A DNA stretch of 64,000 nt from an uncultured Xanthomonas sp. (GCA_943912265.1 CALTTS010000007.1:1-64000); one strand, 5' to 3'. Shown: positions 1-10,112, counted from the first letter of the stretch. Translations and numbers: made by a program. The notes: a model not told the origin generated them from the sequence alone.

Positions 1-1
1 C

Positions 2-298
2 GGCGTGGCCGAGCCGACCTCGATCTCGGTCACCACCTTCGGCACCGGCAAGATCCCGGACGAGCAGATCGAGAAGCTGATCCGCCGCCACTTCGACCTG
101 CGCCCGTACGGCATCATCAAGATGCTCGACCTGATCCATCCGATGTACCAGCCCACCGCCAGCTACGGCCACTTCGGCCGCAAGCCCAAGGAATTCACCT
201 ACGTCGACGCCGACGGCAAGACCGTCACCGCCACCGCGTTCTCGTGGGAGAAGACCGACCGGGCCGAGGCGCTGCGCGCCGATGCCAAGCTGAAGTAA
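2..298 (+). CDS. metK: S-adenosylmethionine synthase, C-terminal part (partial)
   Basis: This is the last 98 codons of a gene that begins before the window. MetK makes S-adenosylmethionine from methionine and ATP in the cytoplasm. The piece shows the family's C-terminal domain: a TFGTGK segment, the RPYGIIKMLDL stretch and the YGHFGR motif that ends most MetK proteins, followed by a short tail. It reads open from base 2 to a TAA stop. A strong hairpin terminator follows at once. Within the window it belongs with ahcY and metF in the SAM/SAH cycle. The identification is firm; the N-terminal half is not visible. Confidence 0.93.
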   Translation, partial: GVAEPTSISVTTFGTGKIPDEQIEKLIRRHFDLRPYGIIKMLDLIHPMYQPTASYGHFGRKPKEFTYVDADGKTVTATAFSWEKTDRAEALRADAKLK

Positions 299-322
299 GC
301 GCCGCCGCGAAGCGCCGCGTGC

Positions 323-346
323 ACGGGCCGCCTTCGGGCGGCCCGT
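323..346 (+). terminator. Intrinsic terminator after metK
   Basis: A perfect 10-bp GC-rich stem (323-332 with 337-346) closes on a TTCG tetraloop 24 bases after the metK stop. A short TTT follows at 351-353. The T-run is poor, as is common in very GC-rich genomes, but stem and tetraloop are textbook. Confidence 0.75.
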
Positions 347-396
347 CGCGTTTGCGCGCCGTTACCATGTGCGCACGGTCCGCATGGGAGACGGCC

Positions 397-1293
397 ATGA
401 AAATCGCGGTGATGGGGGCCGGCGCGGTCGGCTGCTACTACGGTGCGCGCCTGTTCCAGGCCGGACACGAGGTGGTGCTGATCGGCCGCGGCGCGCTGGT
501 CGAGGCGGTGCGGGCGCACGGCCTGCGCCTGCAGATGGACGGGTTCGACGGTTCCCTGCCGATGCCGGCCGCACGCGATGCCGAAGCCGCGCGCGGCGCG
601 GAGGTGGTGCTGTTCTGCGTGAAGTCCGGCGACACCGAAGCCGCCGGCCGGGCGCTGGCACCGGTCCTCGCGCCGGGCAGCACCGTGCTGAGCCTGCAGA
701 ACGGCGTGGACAACGCCGCGCGGCTGGCCGCCGTGCTGCCCGGCCGGCAGGTGCTGCCGGCCGTGGTCTACGTCGCGGCGGAAATGGCCGGCGCCGGCCA
801 CGTGCGCCACCACGGCCGCGGCGAGCTGGTGATCGGCCCGTCGCCGTCCAGCCAGGCACTGGCCGAGGACTTCACCGCCGCGGGCGTGCCCACCCGCGTG
901 TCCGCGCACGTGGCCGATGCGCTGTGGACCAAGCTGGTCATCAACTGCGCCTACAACGCGCTGTCGGCGCTGACCCAGCTGCCCTACGGCGAGCTGGTGC
1001 GCGGCGAAGGCATCGTCGCCTCGATGCGCGAAGCGGTGGCCGAATGCGAAGCCGTGGCGCAGGCGCGCGGCATCGCCCTGCCCGCCACGATGTGGGACGA
1101 CGTGCTGGCGATCTCGCGCAGCATGGCCGGGCAGCGCTCCTCCACCGCCCAGGACGTGGCCCGCGGCAAGCCCAGCGAGATCGACCACATCAACGGCCAC
1201 GTCGTCCGCGAGGGCGAGGCGCTGGGCATCCCGACCCCGGTCAACCGCCTGCTGCACGCACTGGTGAAGCTGCGCGACCGCGCCGGCGCCTGA
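397..1293 (+). CDS. panE: 2-dehydropantoate 2-reductase (ketopantoate reductase)
   Basis: It probably reduces 2-dehydropantoate to pantoate with NADPH, the second step of pantothenate and CoA synthesis. The 298-residue protein has the Rossmann motif GAGAVG at residues 7-12, a catalytic Lys near 179 in the context ALWTKLVINCAYNALSAL, and the conserved SEIDHING segment with Glu261, matching the catalytic Lys/Glu pair of the E. coli enzyme. Several paralogues of this family exist in proteobacteria, so the substrate is inferred from the family. I chose the ATG at 397 because the Rossmann strand starts directly after it; earlier in-frame starts would run into the metK tail. A possible -10 (TACCAT, 363-368) lies 29 bases upstream. 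Confidence 0.85.
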   Translation: MKIAVMGAGAVGCYYGARLFQAGHEVVLIGRGALVEAVRAHGLRLQMDGFDGSLPMPAARDAEAARGAEVVLFCVKSGDTEAAGRALAPVLAPGSTVLSLQNGVDNAARLAAVLPGRQVLPAVVYVAAEMAGAGHVRHHGRGELVIGPSPSSQALAEDFTAAGVPTRVSAHVADALWTKLVINCAYNALSALTQLPYGELVRGEGIVASMREAVAECEAVAQARGIALPATMWDDVLAISRSMAGQRSSTAQDVARGKPSEIDHINGHVVREGEALGIPTPVNRLLHALVKLRDRAGA

Positions 1294-1359
1294 GCCGCGC
1301 GCTGGCGCCGGCGCGTGCCGCTCGGTTAGCCTGACCGCCTCCCCGCACGCGCCGTTCCG

Positions 1360-1869
1360 ATGTCCGCCTTCAACCCCCGCCAGCTGTCGATGACCGTGCT
1401 GATGACGCCGGAGATGGCCAATTTCTCCGGCAAGGTCCACGGCGGCGCCGTGCTGCGCCTGCTCGACCAGGTGGCCTACGCCTGCGCCAGCCGCTATGCC
1501 GGCACCTACGTGGTCACCCTGTCGGTGGACCAGGTGATGTTCCGCGAGCCGATCAACGTCGGCGAGCTGGTCACCTTCCTGGCCTCGGTCAACTACACCG
1601 GCACCTCGTCGATGGAGATCGGCATCAAGGTGGTGGCCGAGGACATCCGCAGGCAGACCGTGCGCCACGCCAACAGCTGTTTCTTCACGATGGTGGCGGT
1701 GGACGACGAAGGCCGGCCCACGCCGGTGCCGGTGCTGGAACCGGACACGCCCGACGAGCGCCGCCGGCATGCCGCCGCGGGCATCCGCCGCCAGCTGCGC
1801 CGGGAGATGGAACAGCGCCAGCTCGAACTGCTGTCCTCTTCCCTGGAGCTGCCGCGCAAGACGCCGTGA
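1360..1869 (+). CDS. Acyl-CoA thioesterase, YciA/hotdog family
   Basis: A 169-residue single hotdog-fold protein expected to hydrolyse acyl-CoA to free acid and CoA in the cytosol. The signature is the segment around residues 22-36, FSGKVHGGAVLRLLDQ, with the Asp/Gln at the start of the central hotdog helix, then a VDQVMFREPINVGE strand and NYTGTSSMEIG. The C-terminal 40 residues are charged and helical and probably not part of the fold. The chain length range is not predictable from sequence. A TAGCCT element at 1327-1332 could be its -10 box. The gene faces the lipase gene, with only 18 bases between the two stops. Confidence 0.85.
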   Translation: MSAFNPRQLSMTVLMTPEMANFSGKVHGGAVLRLLDQVAYACASRYAGTYVVTLSVDQVMFREPINVGELVTFLASVNYTGTSSMEIGIKVVAEDIRRQTVRHANSCFFTMVAVDDEGRPTPVPVLEPDTPDERRRHAAAGIRRQLRREMEQRQLELLSSSLELPRKTP

Positions 1870-1887
1870 ACCGCGCGGCGGCCGGCC

Positions 1888-3891
1888 TCAGTCGCCGCCT
1901 TCGGACGCCATCTGCTCGTGCAGGATGCGGCGGATCTCGAGGATCGCCTCGGGCTTCTCCTGCACGCTGTGCCAGGACTGGACCACCTTCTCCGACGCGG
2001 CGCCGTCCATGTGCGCGCTGCGGTATGGCACCACGCCGTCGCTGGATTCGGCCAGCGGCAGCGCGTCGTCCTTGCCGACGATGACGTGGTAGCGCACGCG
2101 CGGCGAGACCGGCAGGTCGGCGGTGGCGCGGATGAACGGATCGGTGTCGCGCAGGTTGTCGATGGCGGTGGGCACCGCCACCTTCCCGGCCGTCTGCCCG
2201 GCGGCGGCTTCACCGTCGCCGCCGGCGGCCAGGTCCTGCAGCACGTCGCCGAAGCCTTCCAGCAGCGTCAGCGGCAGCCGCACCAGCTTGCCGATCAGCC
2301 GCCCCAGCCGGCTTTCGGCCATCGGCGTGCCGCGCTGCGGCGCGGCCAGGAAGATCGCGCGGTCCACCTGCGGCAGCGGCTGGAAATGCAGCAGCGGGCC
2401 CAGCTTCTCGCGCACGCGGCGGGCGCGCTCGGGGCTCAGGTTGCGGTTGGCCATCACGTTGTCCCAGACCTGCTCGCCCGACGAGGACACCAGCAGGCGG
2501 CCGATCACCCCGCCCATGCTGTGCCCCACCAGCACCATGTGCCGCGAGGCCGGCGCCTTGCCCGAGGGGTCGAAACGCACCAGCGTCTGCCCGACCAGCG
2601 CGGCGATCCGGGCGCGGTTGATTGGGATCGGCGCATTGGTCGGGTAGTAGACCTGCCAGATCTGGTAATGCCCGCGCAGCGATTCGTCGCCCATGATCTC
2701 GTTGGCCAGGTTCACCCACGCCTCCGGGCTGCTGGCCAGGCCGTGCAGCATCAGCAGGATGCGGCGGTCCGGGTCGAAGGGCTGCATCAGGTACAGGTGC
2801 GGCCGGTCGATGCCGCGCTCCAGCCCGAGCATCGAGCGGATCGACTGCGCGGCGAAGCCGGATTCGGCCAGCCACAGGCCGTAGGGCGCGGTGAAGTTGC
2901 CGGCCAGCGGCACCCGCTGGCCGTGCAGGGTGACGGCCATCTGCCGGTACGGGTCGTAGGGCGTGACCCGGACCGAGCGGCTGTCCTGCACATGGTCCAG
3001 CGCATCGCCGTCGAACTTCAGCAGCAGCGTCACCGGCGCGTACGGCATCTCGCTGAAATCCGGGGCATCGCGGCTGGCCGCTTCCGCCTCGCTGAAACCG
3101 AGCTTGAGCCTGGCCAGCCCGCTGGGGTCGCCGACCGCCAGCGGCGACACCTTGGCCACCAGTTCGGCGCCGAAGCCGTCGCGCCGGTACACGCTGCGCA
3201 GGCCGTCGAAATGCAGCGCGTCGGCCGCCACCAGCGCCTCAGGCTGGTGCGCGTCGCCGGGCAGGCGGAACCCGCCCAGGTCCATGCCCAGGGTCCACTC
3301 GCCCACGTCCAGCGCATCGACCGGCGCGCCCGAGGCGGTCGCCGCGCGCCAGCGCTGGAACAGGGTGCCGCCGACCTGGCCGACGGCGTAGTTGTAGTAG
3401 TCGCGCACCTGCGTCTGCCGGTTCTCGAATGCGCGCTCGCCCGGCGTGCGCGCCGTGTGGAACAGGTAGGCGTAGGCGCTGCGCGCGGCACGCAGCCAGG
3501 CGTCGAGCGAAACCGCGGTGTCCGCCCGGGCCGTCGCCTGGGCCTGCGCCACCCACAGCTCCGCCTCGGCCGACAGGCGCCGCTCGTCGTCCAGCCCGGC
3601 AATCGCGTCGAGCCGGTCCACGCAGGCGGGGATGTCGCCGCGGCAGGCCTTTTCCTCCAGCCCGGCCACGCCCAGCGTCTCGCGCCCGCTCTGGCTCAGC
3701 GTGCCGGTGCCGAGCACGTCGCCGCGGGTGGCGGCGATGTAGTCGGCCGACCCGCGCGACTTGACCGTGACCATCGCGCAGCCGGACAGCCCGGCCAGCA
3801 TCAGCAGGCACAGGCCGATGCCGAATGCGCTCGCACGGGGCGGGCCGGCATGGACCGGGCCGGGGCAGGACACGCGGCGTTCAACGCTCAT
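1888..3891 (-). CDS. Alpha/beta-hydrolase lipoprotein (lipase/esterase family)
   Basis: A 667-residue predicted lipoprotein: a hydrophobic signal at about residues 22-37 ends in the lipobox LSGC. The C-terminal half holds an alpha/beta-hydrolase domain with LLMLHGLASS (oxyanion region) and the nucleophile motif GHSMGG, Ser near 458. A late His in SDGVVPYRSAH fits a lipase triad. The N-terminal 300 residues resemble no domain I can name. It likely acts on lipids or esters in the periplasm or at the outer membrane. The ATG at 3891 overlaps the end of the DUF4105 gene by 11 bases, so the two are probably co-translated. Substrate unknown. Confidence 0.8.
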   Translation of the reverse strand: MSVERRVSCPGPVHAGPPRASAFGIGLCLLMLAGLSGCAMVTVKSRGSADYIAATRGDVLGTGTLSQSGRETLGVAGLEEKACRGDIPACVDRLDAIAGLDDERRLSAEAELWVAQAQATARADTAVSLDAWLRAARSAYAYLFHTARTPGERAFENRQTQVRDYYNYAVGQVGGTLFQRWRAATASGAPVDALDVGEWTLGMDLGGFRLPGDAHQPEALVAADALHFDGLRSVYRRDGFGAELVAKVSPLAVGDPSGLARLKLGFSEAEAASRDAPDFSEMPYAPVTLLLKFDGDALDHVQDSRSVRVTPYDPYRQMAVTLHGQRVPLAGNFTAPYGLWLAESGFAAQSIRSMLGLERGIDRPHLYLMQPFDPDRRILLMLHGLASSPEAWVNLANEIMGDESLRGHYQIWQVYYPTNAPIPINRARIAALVGQTLVRFDPSGKAPASRHMVLVGHSMGGVIGRLLVSSSGEQVWDNVMANRNLSPERARRVREKLGPLLHFQPLPQVDRAIFLAAPQRGTPMAESRLGRLIGKLVRLPLTLLEGFGDVLQDLAAGGDGEAAAGQTAGKVAVPTAIDNLRDTDPFIRATADLPVSPRVRYHVIVGKDDALPLAESSDGVVPYRSAHMDGAASEKVVQSWHSVQEKPEAILEIRRILHEQMASEGGD

Positions 3892-4906
3892 GCGGGGGTT
3901 CCGGGAGTTCGTCGGGCATGCCGGCGCGGATGCGCCGGGAGAAATCGGCGGCATCGCCGGCCGCGCGCGCCCGCGCGGTGACATGGCCGGCACGGCGCAG
4001 CTGGTCGAACGTGTGGCCCGGCAGCAGCGCGTGCTGGTCGTAGGCGTATTGCGCGGAATAGCCGGACAGCAGCAGGCGCCAGTCCAGCGGCAGGCCCGGA
4101 TCGAGCCGGCGCGCCAGCTCGAACACCACCGTGGTGCAGTTGCTGGTCAGGGTGTTGTAGAAGCGCGGGGCGCGGTCCAGCGCCTGGGCGCGGGCCACGT
4201 AGCCGAGGAACAGTTCGCGCAGCTTGTCGCGCGGGATCGCCAGCCGGTACAGGTACATGTCCTCGCCGCGCACGTTGGTGCGCACCCGCAGGATGTCGCG
4301 CTCGTCGGCCGCCACCAGGGTTTCCTCGAACTTGCGGAAGAACCCGCCCAGCGCCGAGAACGACTCGCCGCGCTCCTTGCGGATTTCCAGCGAGAACACC
4401 ACCCGCGAACCGTCGTCGAAACCGAACGAGACCAGGGTGTGGGCGATGGCCGGGCCCATCCAGTACGACAGCGCCAGGTCGGCGCTGGCGAGACGGTCCA
4501 GGTCGTACTCGCGCGTCTCCCAGCGCACCGTGTAGTCGCTGTCGCTGCGCCAGTCGAAGTCGCGCACGTCGTGCAGCACCACGCGCGCGCCGTGCACCTC
4601 CGGGCGCAGGCGGCGGGCGACGTCGTCGGCCCAGTCGCGGTCCTGGCGCGGCGGCATGGCCCAGTACGCCGCCTGCAGGCCGGCGAAGGCCAGCGCGAAG
4701 GCCAGCGGCGGCCAGCCCGGCCCGCTGCGGCCAAGCAGCCGCCAGGCCGCGGCCGCCGCCAGCGCCAGCCACGCCGCGATCAGCGCCCAGACGGCGGCGG
4801 CCGGCAGGCGCAGCAGGAAGTGCATCGCCAGCGCGCCCCACGCCGCGGCGGCAAGCACGAGGACGACCTGCCCAGCGCGCGCGATCCCTGCGCGGGCCGG
4901 CCTCAT
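3881..4906 (-). CDS. DUF4105 family membrane protein
   Basis: A 341-residue protein with three hydrophobic segments in the first 75 residues (TM helices) and then a soluble domain recognisable as DUF4105: YWMGPAIAHTLVSF, a FRKFEE stretch, EDMYLYRL and the conserved YNTLTSNCTTVVFEL with a Cys. DUF4105 has been linked in general to papain/transglutaminase-like folds, and the Asn-Cys-Thr motif would suit a catalytic Cys; that is inference. It overlaps tetR upstream by 4 bases (ATGA) and the lipase gene downstream, so all three are one transcription unit. I infer a role in envelope or lipid turnover; no activity is known to me. Confidence 0.78.
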   Translation of the reverse strand: MRPARAGIARAGQVVLVLAAAAWGALAMHFLLRLPAAAVWALIAAWLALAAAAAWRLLGRSGPGWPPLAFALAFAGLQAAYWAMPPRQDRDWADDVARRLRPEVHGARVVLHDVRDFDWRSDSDYTVRWETREYDLDRLASADLALSYWMGPAIAHTLVSFGFDDGSRVVFSLEIRKERGESFSALGGFFRKFEETLVAADERDILRVRTNVRGEDMYLYRLAIPRDKLRELFLGYVARAQALDRAPRFYNTLTSNCTTVVFELARRLDPGLPLDWRLLLSGYSAQYAYDQHALLPGHTFDQLRRAGHVTARARAAGDAADFSRRIRAGMPDELPEPPHER

Positions 4907-5484
4907 GCGGCGCCGCCCGCGGCGGGCGGGCGCATGCCCAGCGCGCGCATCAGCAGGTCGGCCGAGCGGTGCGCCAGGCGCAGGCGCTCGGCCGCATCGT
5001 TGCCGCGCAGGCAGCTCCCGAGCATGTCCATCACCAGCAGCATCTGTTCCTCGTCCACGTCCGCCCGGCACAGCCCGGCCTCGGCCGCGCGCCGCACGTA
5101 CGGCATGAACACCGCCAGCGCACGCGCGTCGAAAGCCTCCACGACCGGGTCGTCGCGCTGGATCGCGCGCCAGTAGTCCACCAGCGGCGCGGTGTAGGCG
5201 ATGTGTTCGGCCGCGTCGTGCAGCAGCACGCCCAGCCCGTCCGGGCGCTCGCCCAGCTCGCGCGCGGCGCATTCGAAGGCGTCGATGGCGCGGTCGAGCA
5301 GGCCCGTCATCAGCGCGGTGCGGTCGGGGAAATGGCGATAGAGCGTGGCGCGGCCGAGACCGGCGCGCTCGACCACCAGTTCCAGCGGCGCGTTGACGCC
5401 GTGCTCGGAGAACACTTCGTCGGCGGCATCGAGCAGGCGACGACGCCGGGTGGCGGCATCGTCGCGGGGGAGTTGGACGATCAT
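4903..5484 (-). CDS. TetR/AcrR family transcriptional regulator
   Basis: A 193-residue repressor. Residues 14-60 form the TetR helix-turn-helix: LLDAADEVFSEHGV, LVVERAGLGRATLYRHF, PDRTALM. The C-terminal ligand-binding half is divergent, as usual. I use the ATG at 5484 rather than an upstream one because an 18-bp near-perfect palindrome sits at 5497-5514, exactly where an autoregulatory operator belongs. It is the first gene of an operon with the DUF4105 membrane protein and the lipoprotein lipase, which are its likely regulatory targets. The inducer cannot be predicted. Confidence 0.88.
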   Translation of the reverse strand: MIVQLPRDDAATRRRRLLDAADEVFSEHGVNAPLELVVERAGLGRATLYRHFPDRTALMTGLLDRAIDAFECAARELGERPDGLGVLLHDAAEHIAYTAPLVDYWRAIQRDDPVVEAFDARALAVFMPYVRRAAEAGLCRADVDEEQMLLVMDMLGSCLRGNDAAERLRLAHRSADLLMRALGMRPPAAGGAA

Positions 5485-5496
5485 GGGGCGGCATTG

Positions 5497-5514
5497 TCGG
5501 ACAAATTCGTCCGA
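5497..5514. promoter_or_regulatory. Palindromic TetR-type operator
   Basis: The arms TCGGAC and GTCCGA flank AAATTC; 8 of 9 base pairs of the 18-mer are symmetric. It lies 12 bases before the tetR start codon and 18 bases after the ppc stop. Size, symmetry and position are those of a TetR-family autoregulatory operator. Binding is inferred. Confidence 0.6.
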
Positions 5515-5532
5515 TTGCACCACCCGGCATCG

Positions 5533-8250
5533 TCAACCGGTGTTCTGCAAGCCTTGCGACACGCCGTTGACGCTGGCCACCAGCGCGCGCAGCAAGGCCT
5601 CGTCCTCGCGGCCGCTGGCCCGCCAGCGCCGCAGCAGGTCCACCTGCAGCACGCTCATCGGATCGATGTACGGGTTGCGCAGGCGGATCGACTGGCGCAG
5701 CCGCGGGTCGTGCTGCAGCAGCGATTCGGTGTGGCCGGTCAGCGACTTGATCCAGTGCTTGGTCAGTTCCAGCTCCTGCCGGATCGGCGGGAAGAACTCG
5801 CCGTGCAGGCGCGCGCCGGCCAGCTGCGAGAACAGCTCGGCGATGCTGAGGTCGCCCTTGGACAGCACCATCGCCAGGTCGTCGAGGAAGATGCGGAAGA
5901 ACGGCCAGTCCTCGGCCATCTCGCGCAGCGCGCCCTCGTGCCCGGCCTCCACCGCGGCCTGCAGGCCGCTGCCGACGCCGAACCAGCCCGGAATCACCGC
6001 GCGCGCCTGGCTCCAGGCGAACACCCACGGGATCGCGCGCAGGTTGGACAGCGCCGCGTCCTCGCCGAGCCGGCGCGAAGGCCGCGAGCCCAGCGTCATC
6101 CGCTCGATCACGTCGATCGGCGTGGCATGGCGGAAATACTCCATGAAACCGGGCCGGCCGACGAAGGCGCGATAGGCCTCGCTGCTGCGCTCGCCGACCA
6201 GGTCCATCACCGTGCGCCAGCCGGCCTCGCGCGGTTCCGGCGGGCGCTGGCGCAGGCTGTGGCGCAGCACCGCGCCGACGGTCTGCTCGAACTCGCGCAG
6301 CGCCAGCGCGCGGATGCCGTACTTGCGGTGGATCACCTCGCCCTGCTCGGTCACCCGCAGGCGGCCGTCGATGCTGCCGCGCGGCGAGGCTTCCAGCGCG
6401 CGCGTGGTCTTGCCGCCGCCGCGGCTGAGCGAGCCGCCGCGGCCGTGGAAGAAGGTCAGGCGGATGCCCAGTTCGTCGGCGGCCTCCAGCAGCTCCACCT
6501 GGGCGCGCTGCAGGCTCCAGCGCGAGGCGGTGATGCCGCCATCCTTGCCACTGTCCGAATACCCCAGCATCACGTACTGCACGTTGCCGCGTGCGGCCAG
6601 GTGGGCGCGGTACACCGGGTCGGCCACCAGCTCGCGCAAGGTGTCCGGGCCGTGGCGCAGGTCGTCGATGGTCTCGAACAGCGGCGCGATGTCCAGCGGC
6701 ACGCGGCCGTCTTCGCCGGCCAGCCCGCCGCGCCGGGCCAGCGCCAGCACGGTCAGCACGTCGGCGCGGGTATGGGCCATGCTGATGATGTAGATGCCCA
6801 GCGCGTCCGGACCGTGACGGCGGCGCGCGTCGGCCAGCGCGGCGAACACCGCGTCCAGCCGCGGATTGCCCGCCTCGGTGCTGGCCGGCAGGCGCGCCGT
6901 GCCGGCCGCGATCGGCGACAGCACCCCGGCCTGTTCGAGCGCATCGCGCGCCTCCCACTGCGCGTCGCCGAGCGCGGCGGCCACCGCGCGCGCATGCACG
7001 CTCGATTCCTGGCGCACGTCCAGCCGCGCCAGATGGAAGCCGAAGGTCCGCACCCGCCAGGCCAGCCGGCGCACGAGGAACCAGCCGGCGTGCAGGCCGC
7101 GGTTGTCGGCCAGGCTGCGCAGGATCAGTTCGATGTCGCCGGCGAACTCGTCCGGCGACGCATAGGCGCCGGGCGCATCGGCCAGCGTGGCCTCCAGCCG
7201 GCCGCGCATCAGGTCCACCAGCATCCGGTACGGCATGTCGTGATGGCGCGGGCGGGTGCGCGCGGCCACCTCGGGCAGCAGCGCCTGGTAATCGCGCAGG
7301 CGCGCGAGCAGCGCATCGGAGATGCCGGCCCATTCGGTGGACTGGGTCAGCAGCGAGGCCAGCTCCGCCAGTTCGCGCAGGTAGCGGTTCAGTACCGCGC
7401 GGCGCTGGGCATCGAGCGTGGCGGTGATGGTGGCGCCGTCCACGTTCGGGTTGCCGTCCATGTCCCCGCCCACCCAGGTGCCGAAGCGCAGCAGCCGCGG
7501 CAGTTCGAGCTTTTCGCCGTAAACCTCGTCGATGGCCTGCTCGAACATTTCGTACAGCACCGGGATCACCCGGTAGATCATCTCGGTGAGGTAGAAGCCC
7601 ACGTGCTCGCGCTCGTCGGCCACTTCCGGGCGCACCGGCGAGGAATCGCTGGTCTGCCAGGCCGAGGTCAGCGCCATGCGGAAGCGCGCCAGGTCCACCG
7701 CGCGCTCGCCCGGCGTGCGCCCGCCGTCGAGCTCGGCCACCAGGCTGGCGACCATCATCTGTTCCTTCTCCAGCAGCGCGCGGCGCACCGCCTCGGTCGG
7801 GTGCGCGGTGAACACCGGTTCGATGTCGATGCGCGGCAGCCATCCGGCCAGTTCGTCCAGGCCGACGCCCTCCGCCTTGAGCCCGAGCAGCGCGTCCTGC
7901 AGGCCGTCCGGCTGCGGCCGCCCGGTGCCGCTGCGCTGGTAGTCGCGGCGGCGGCGGATGCGGTGCACGCGCTCGGCGATGTTCACCACCTGGAAATAGC
8001 TGCTGAAGGCGCGCACCAGGGTTTCGGCGCGGTGCGGCGCCATGCCCGCCAGCAGGTCGGCCAGCGTCTGCGGCGGCGCGCCGGCCTCGCGCCGGGCGAT
8101 CGCCGCGGTGCGGATGCGTTCGACCTCGGCGAGGAATTCCGGCGACACCTGCTCGGCGAGCAGGTCGCCGACCATCGCGCCGAGGCGGCGCACGTCGTCG
8201 CGCAGCGGCAGATCGGCCTGCGCGAATTCGGGGGAACGGGCCTGGTTCAT
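5533..8250 (-). CDS. ppc: Phosphoenolpyruvate carboxylase
   Basis: It adds bicarbonate to phosphoenolpyruvate to give oxaloacetate, the main anaplerotic reaction feeding the TCA cycle. The 905-residue length is typical. The catalytic His is in VFTAHPTE at about residue 150; further markers are GTWVGGDMDGNPNV, GYSDSGKDGGI, the loop FHGRGGSLSRGGG and the C-terminal QNTG that ends nearly all PEPCs. The start at 8250 (MNQARSPEF) gives the normal N-terminus; the frame extends upstream but with no family resemblance. It is monocistronic, transcribed away from ahcY, and shares a 388-bp intergenic region with it. Confidence 0.95.
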   Translation of the reverse strand: MNQARSPEFAQADLPLRDDVRRLGAMVGDLLAEQVSPEFLAEVERIRTAAIARREAGAPPQTLADLLAGMAPHRAETLVRAFSSYFQVVNIAERVHRIRRRRDYQRSGTGRPQPDGLQDALLGLKAEGVGLDELAGWLPRIDIEPVFTAHPTEAVRRALLEKEQMMVASLVAELDGGRTPGERAVDLARFRMALTSAWQTSDSSPVRPEVADEREHVGFYLTEMIYRVIPVLYEMFEQAIDEVYGEKLELPRLLRFGTWVGGDMDGNPNVDGATITATLDAQRRAVLNRYLRELAELASLLTQSTEWAGISDALLARLRDYQALLPEVAARTRPRHHDMPYRMLVDLMRGRLEATLADAPGAYASPDEFAGDIELILRSLADNRGLHAGWFLVRRLAWRVRTFGFHLARLDVRQESSVHARAVAAALGDAQWEARDALEQAGVLSPIAAGTARLPASTEAGNPRLDAVFAALADARRRHGPDALGIYIISMAHTRADVLTVLALARRGGLAGEDGRVPLDIAPLFETIDDLRHGPDTLRELVADPVYRAHLAARGNVQYVMLGYSDSGKDGGITASRWSLQRAQVELLEAADELGIRLTFFHGRGGSLSRGGGKTTRALEASPRGSIDGRLRVTEQGEVIHRKYGIRALALREFEQTVGAVLRHSLRQRPPEPREAGWRTVMDLVGERSSEAYRAFVGRPGFMEYFRHATPIDVIERMTLGSRPSRRLGEDAALSNLRAIPWVFAWSQARAVIPGWFGVGSGLQAAVEAGHEGALREMAEDWPFFRIFLDDLAMVLSKGDLSIAELFSQLAGARLHGEFFPPIRQELELTKHWIKSLTGHTESLLQHDPRLRQSIRLRNPYIDPMSVLQVDLLRRWRASGREDEALLRALVASVNGVSQGLQNTG

Positions 8251-8420
8251 CGACTGCGGTAACCGTGGGAGCGATGTCGGCCCAAGCCTAACCGATGAAT
8301 GCGCGGGCCGGCGCGGGCGCGGCGAAGCTGTCCGGCATTTGTCCCGCGCCGGCGCGGACGGACAGGCCGGATGCCCGCGGATGGCCGCCGCCTGTCCGCG
8401 CGCGGCCGCGCGGCAGCCTC

Positions 8421-8481
8421 CCCGTGCCCTGCCTGCCCGCATCGCACGGCCACGCGGCGACCTTTCCCGTGCCCTGCCTGC
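8421..8481. repeat. 16-bp direct repeat upstream of the ahcY promoter
   Basis: The 16-mer CCCGTGCCCTGCCTGC occurs at 8421-8436 and again at 8466-8481, with starts 45 bases apart. The second copy ends four bases before the TATAAT box and so covers the -35 region. The rest of the ppc-ahcY spacer (8251-8420) shows only weak promoter-like elements, such as a minus-strand TTAGGCT for ppc at about 8285. The repeat could be a paired activator site or a chance duplication. Confidence 0.6.
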
Positions 8482-8484
8482 GCC

Positions 8485-8490
8485 TATAAT
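8485..8490 (+). promoter_or_regulatory. Promoter -10 box of ahcY
   Basis: A perfect TATAAT in very GC-rich surroundings. Transcription would start near 8497-8499, 3-5 bases before the first paired base of the SAH riboswitch, which is where an aptamer transcript should begin. No good -35 hexamer is visible (CTTTCC at 8462-8467), so an activator may be needed. Confidence 0.7.
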
Positions 8491-8501
8491 GCGCGGGCAT
8501 T

Positions 8502-8596
8502 TCCGAGGGGCGCTGCGACCGTCACGCGATACCTCGCCGGCAGCCCGCGCTGCCCGGACGGCCAGGCTCGGCGATGCGCTTCCCAGAACGGCGCCC
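8502..8596 (+). ncRNA. SAH (S-adenosylhomocysteine) riboswitch
   Basis: The leader matches the SAH riboswitch in sequence and fold. Stem P1 is CCGAG (8503-8507) with CTCGG (8567-8571). Stem P2 includes CCGTC (8519-8523) with GACGG (8557-8561). The pseudoknot pairs GGGCGC (8508-8513) with GCGCCC (8591-8596). The conserved strings GCGCTGCGACC and GCCAGGCTCGG of the class are present. It is a known ON switch: SAH binding raises expression of ahcY, whose product removes the toxic SAH. The aptamer ends 42 bases before the ahcY ATG. The GC-rich segment between may hold the expression platform, probably controlling ribosome access. Confidence 0.92.
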
Positions 8597-8638
8597 GGCC
8601 ACGTTGCGACCCGTTCGCACCCAACCGGAGCACGCTGC

Positions 8639-10084
<1,446 letters not shown>

Positions 10085-10112
10085 GCCGCCGGCGGATCGC
10101 GGATGGACGAAG

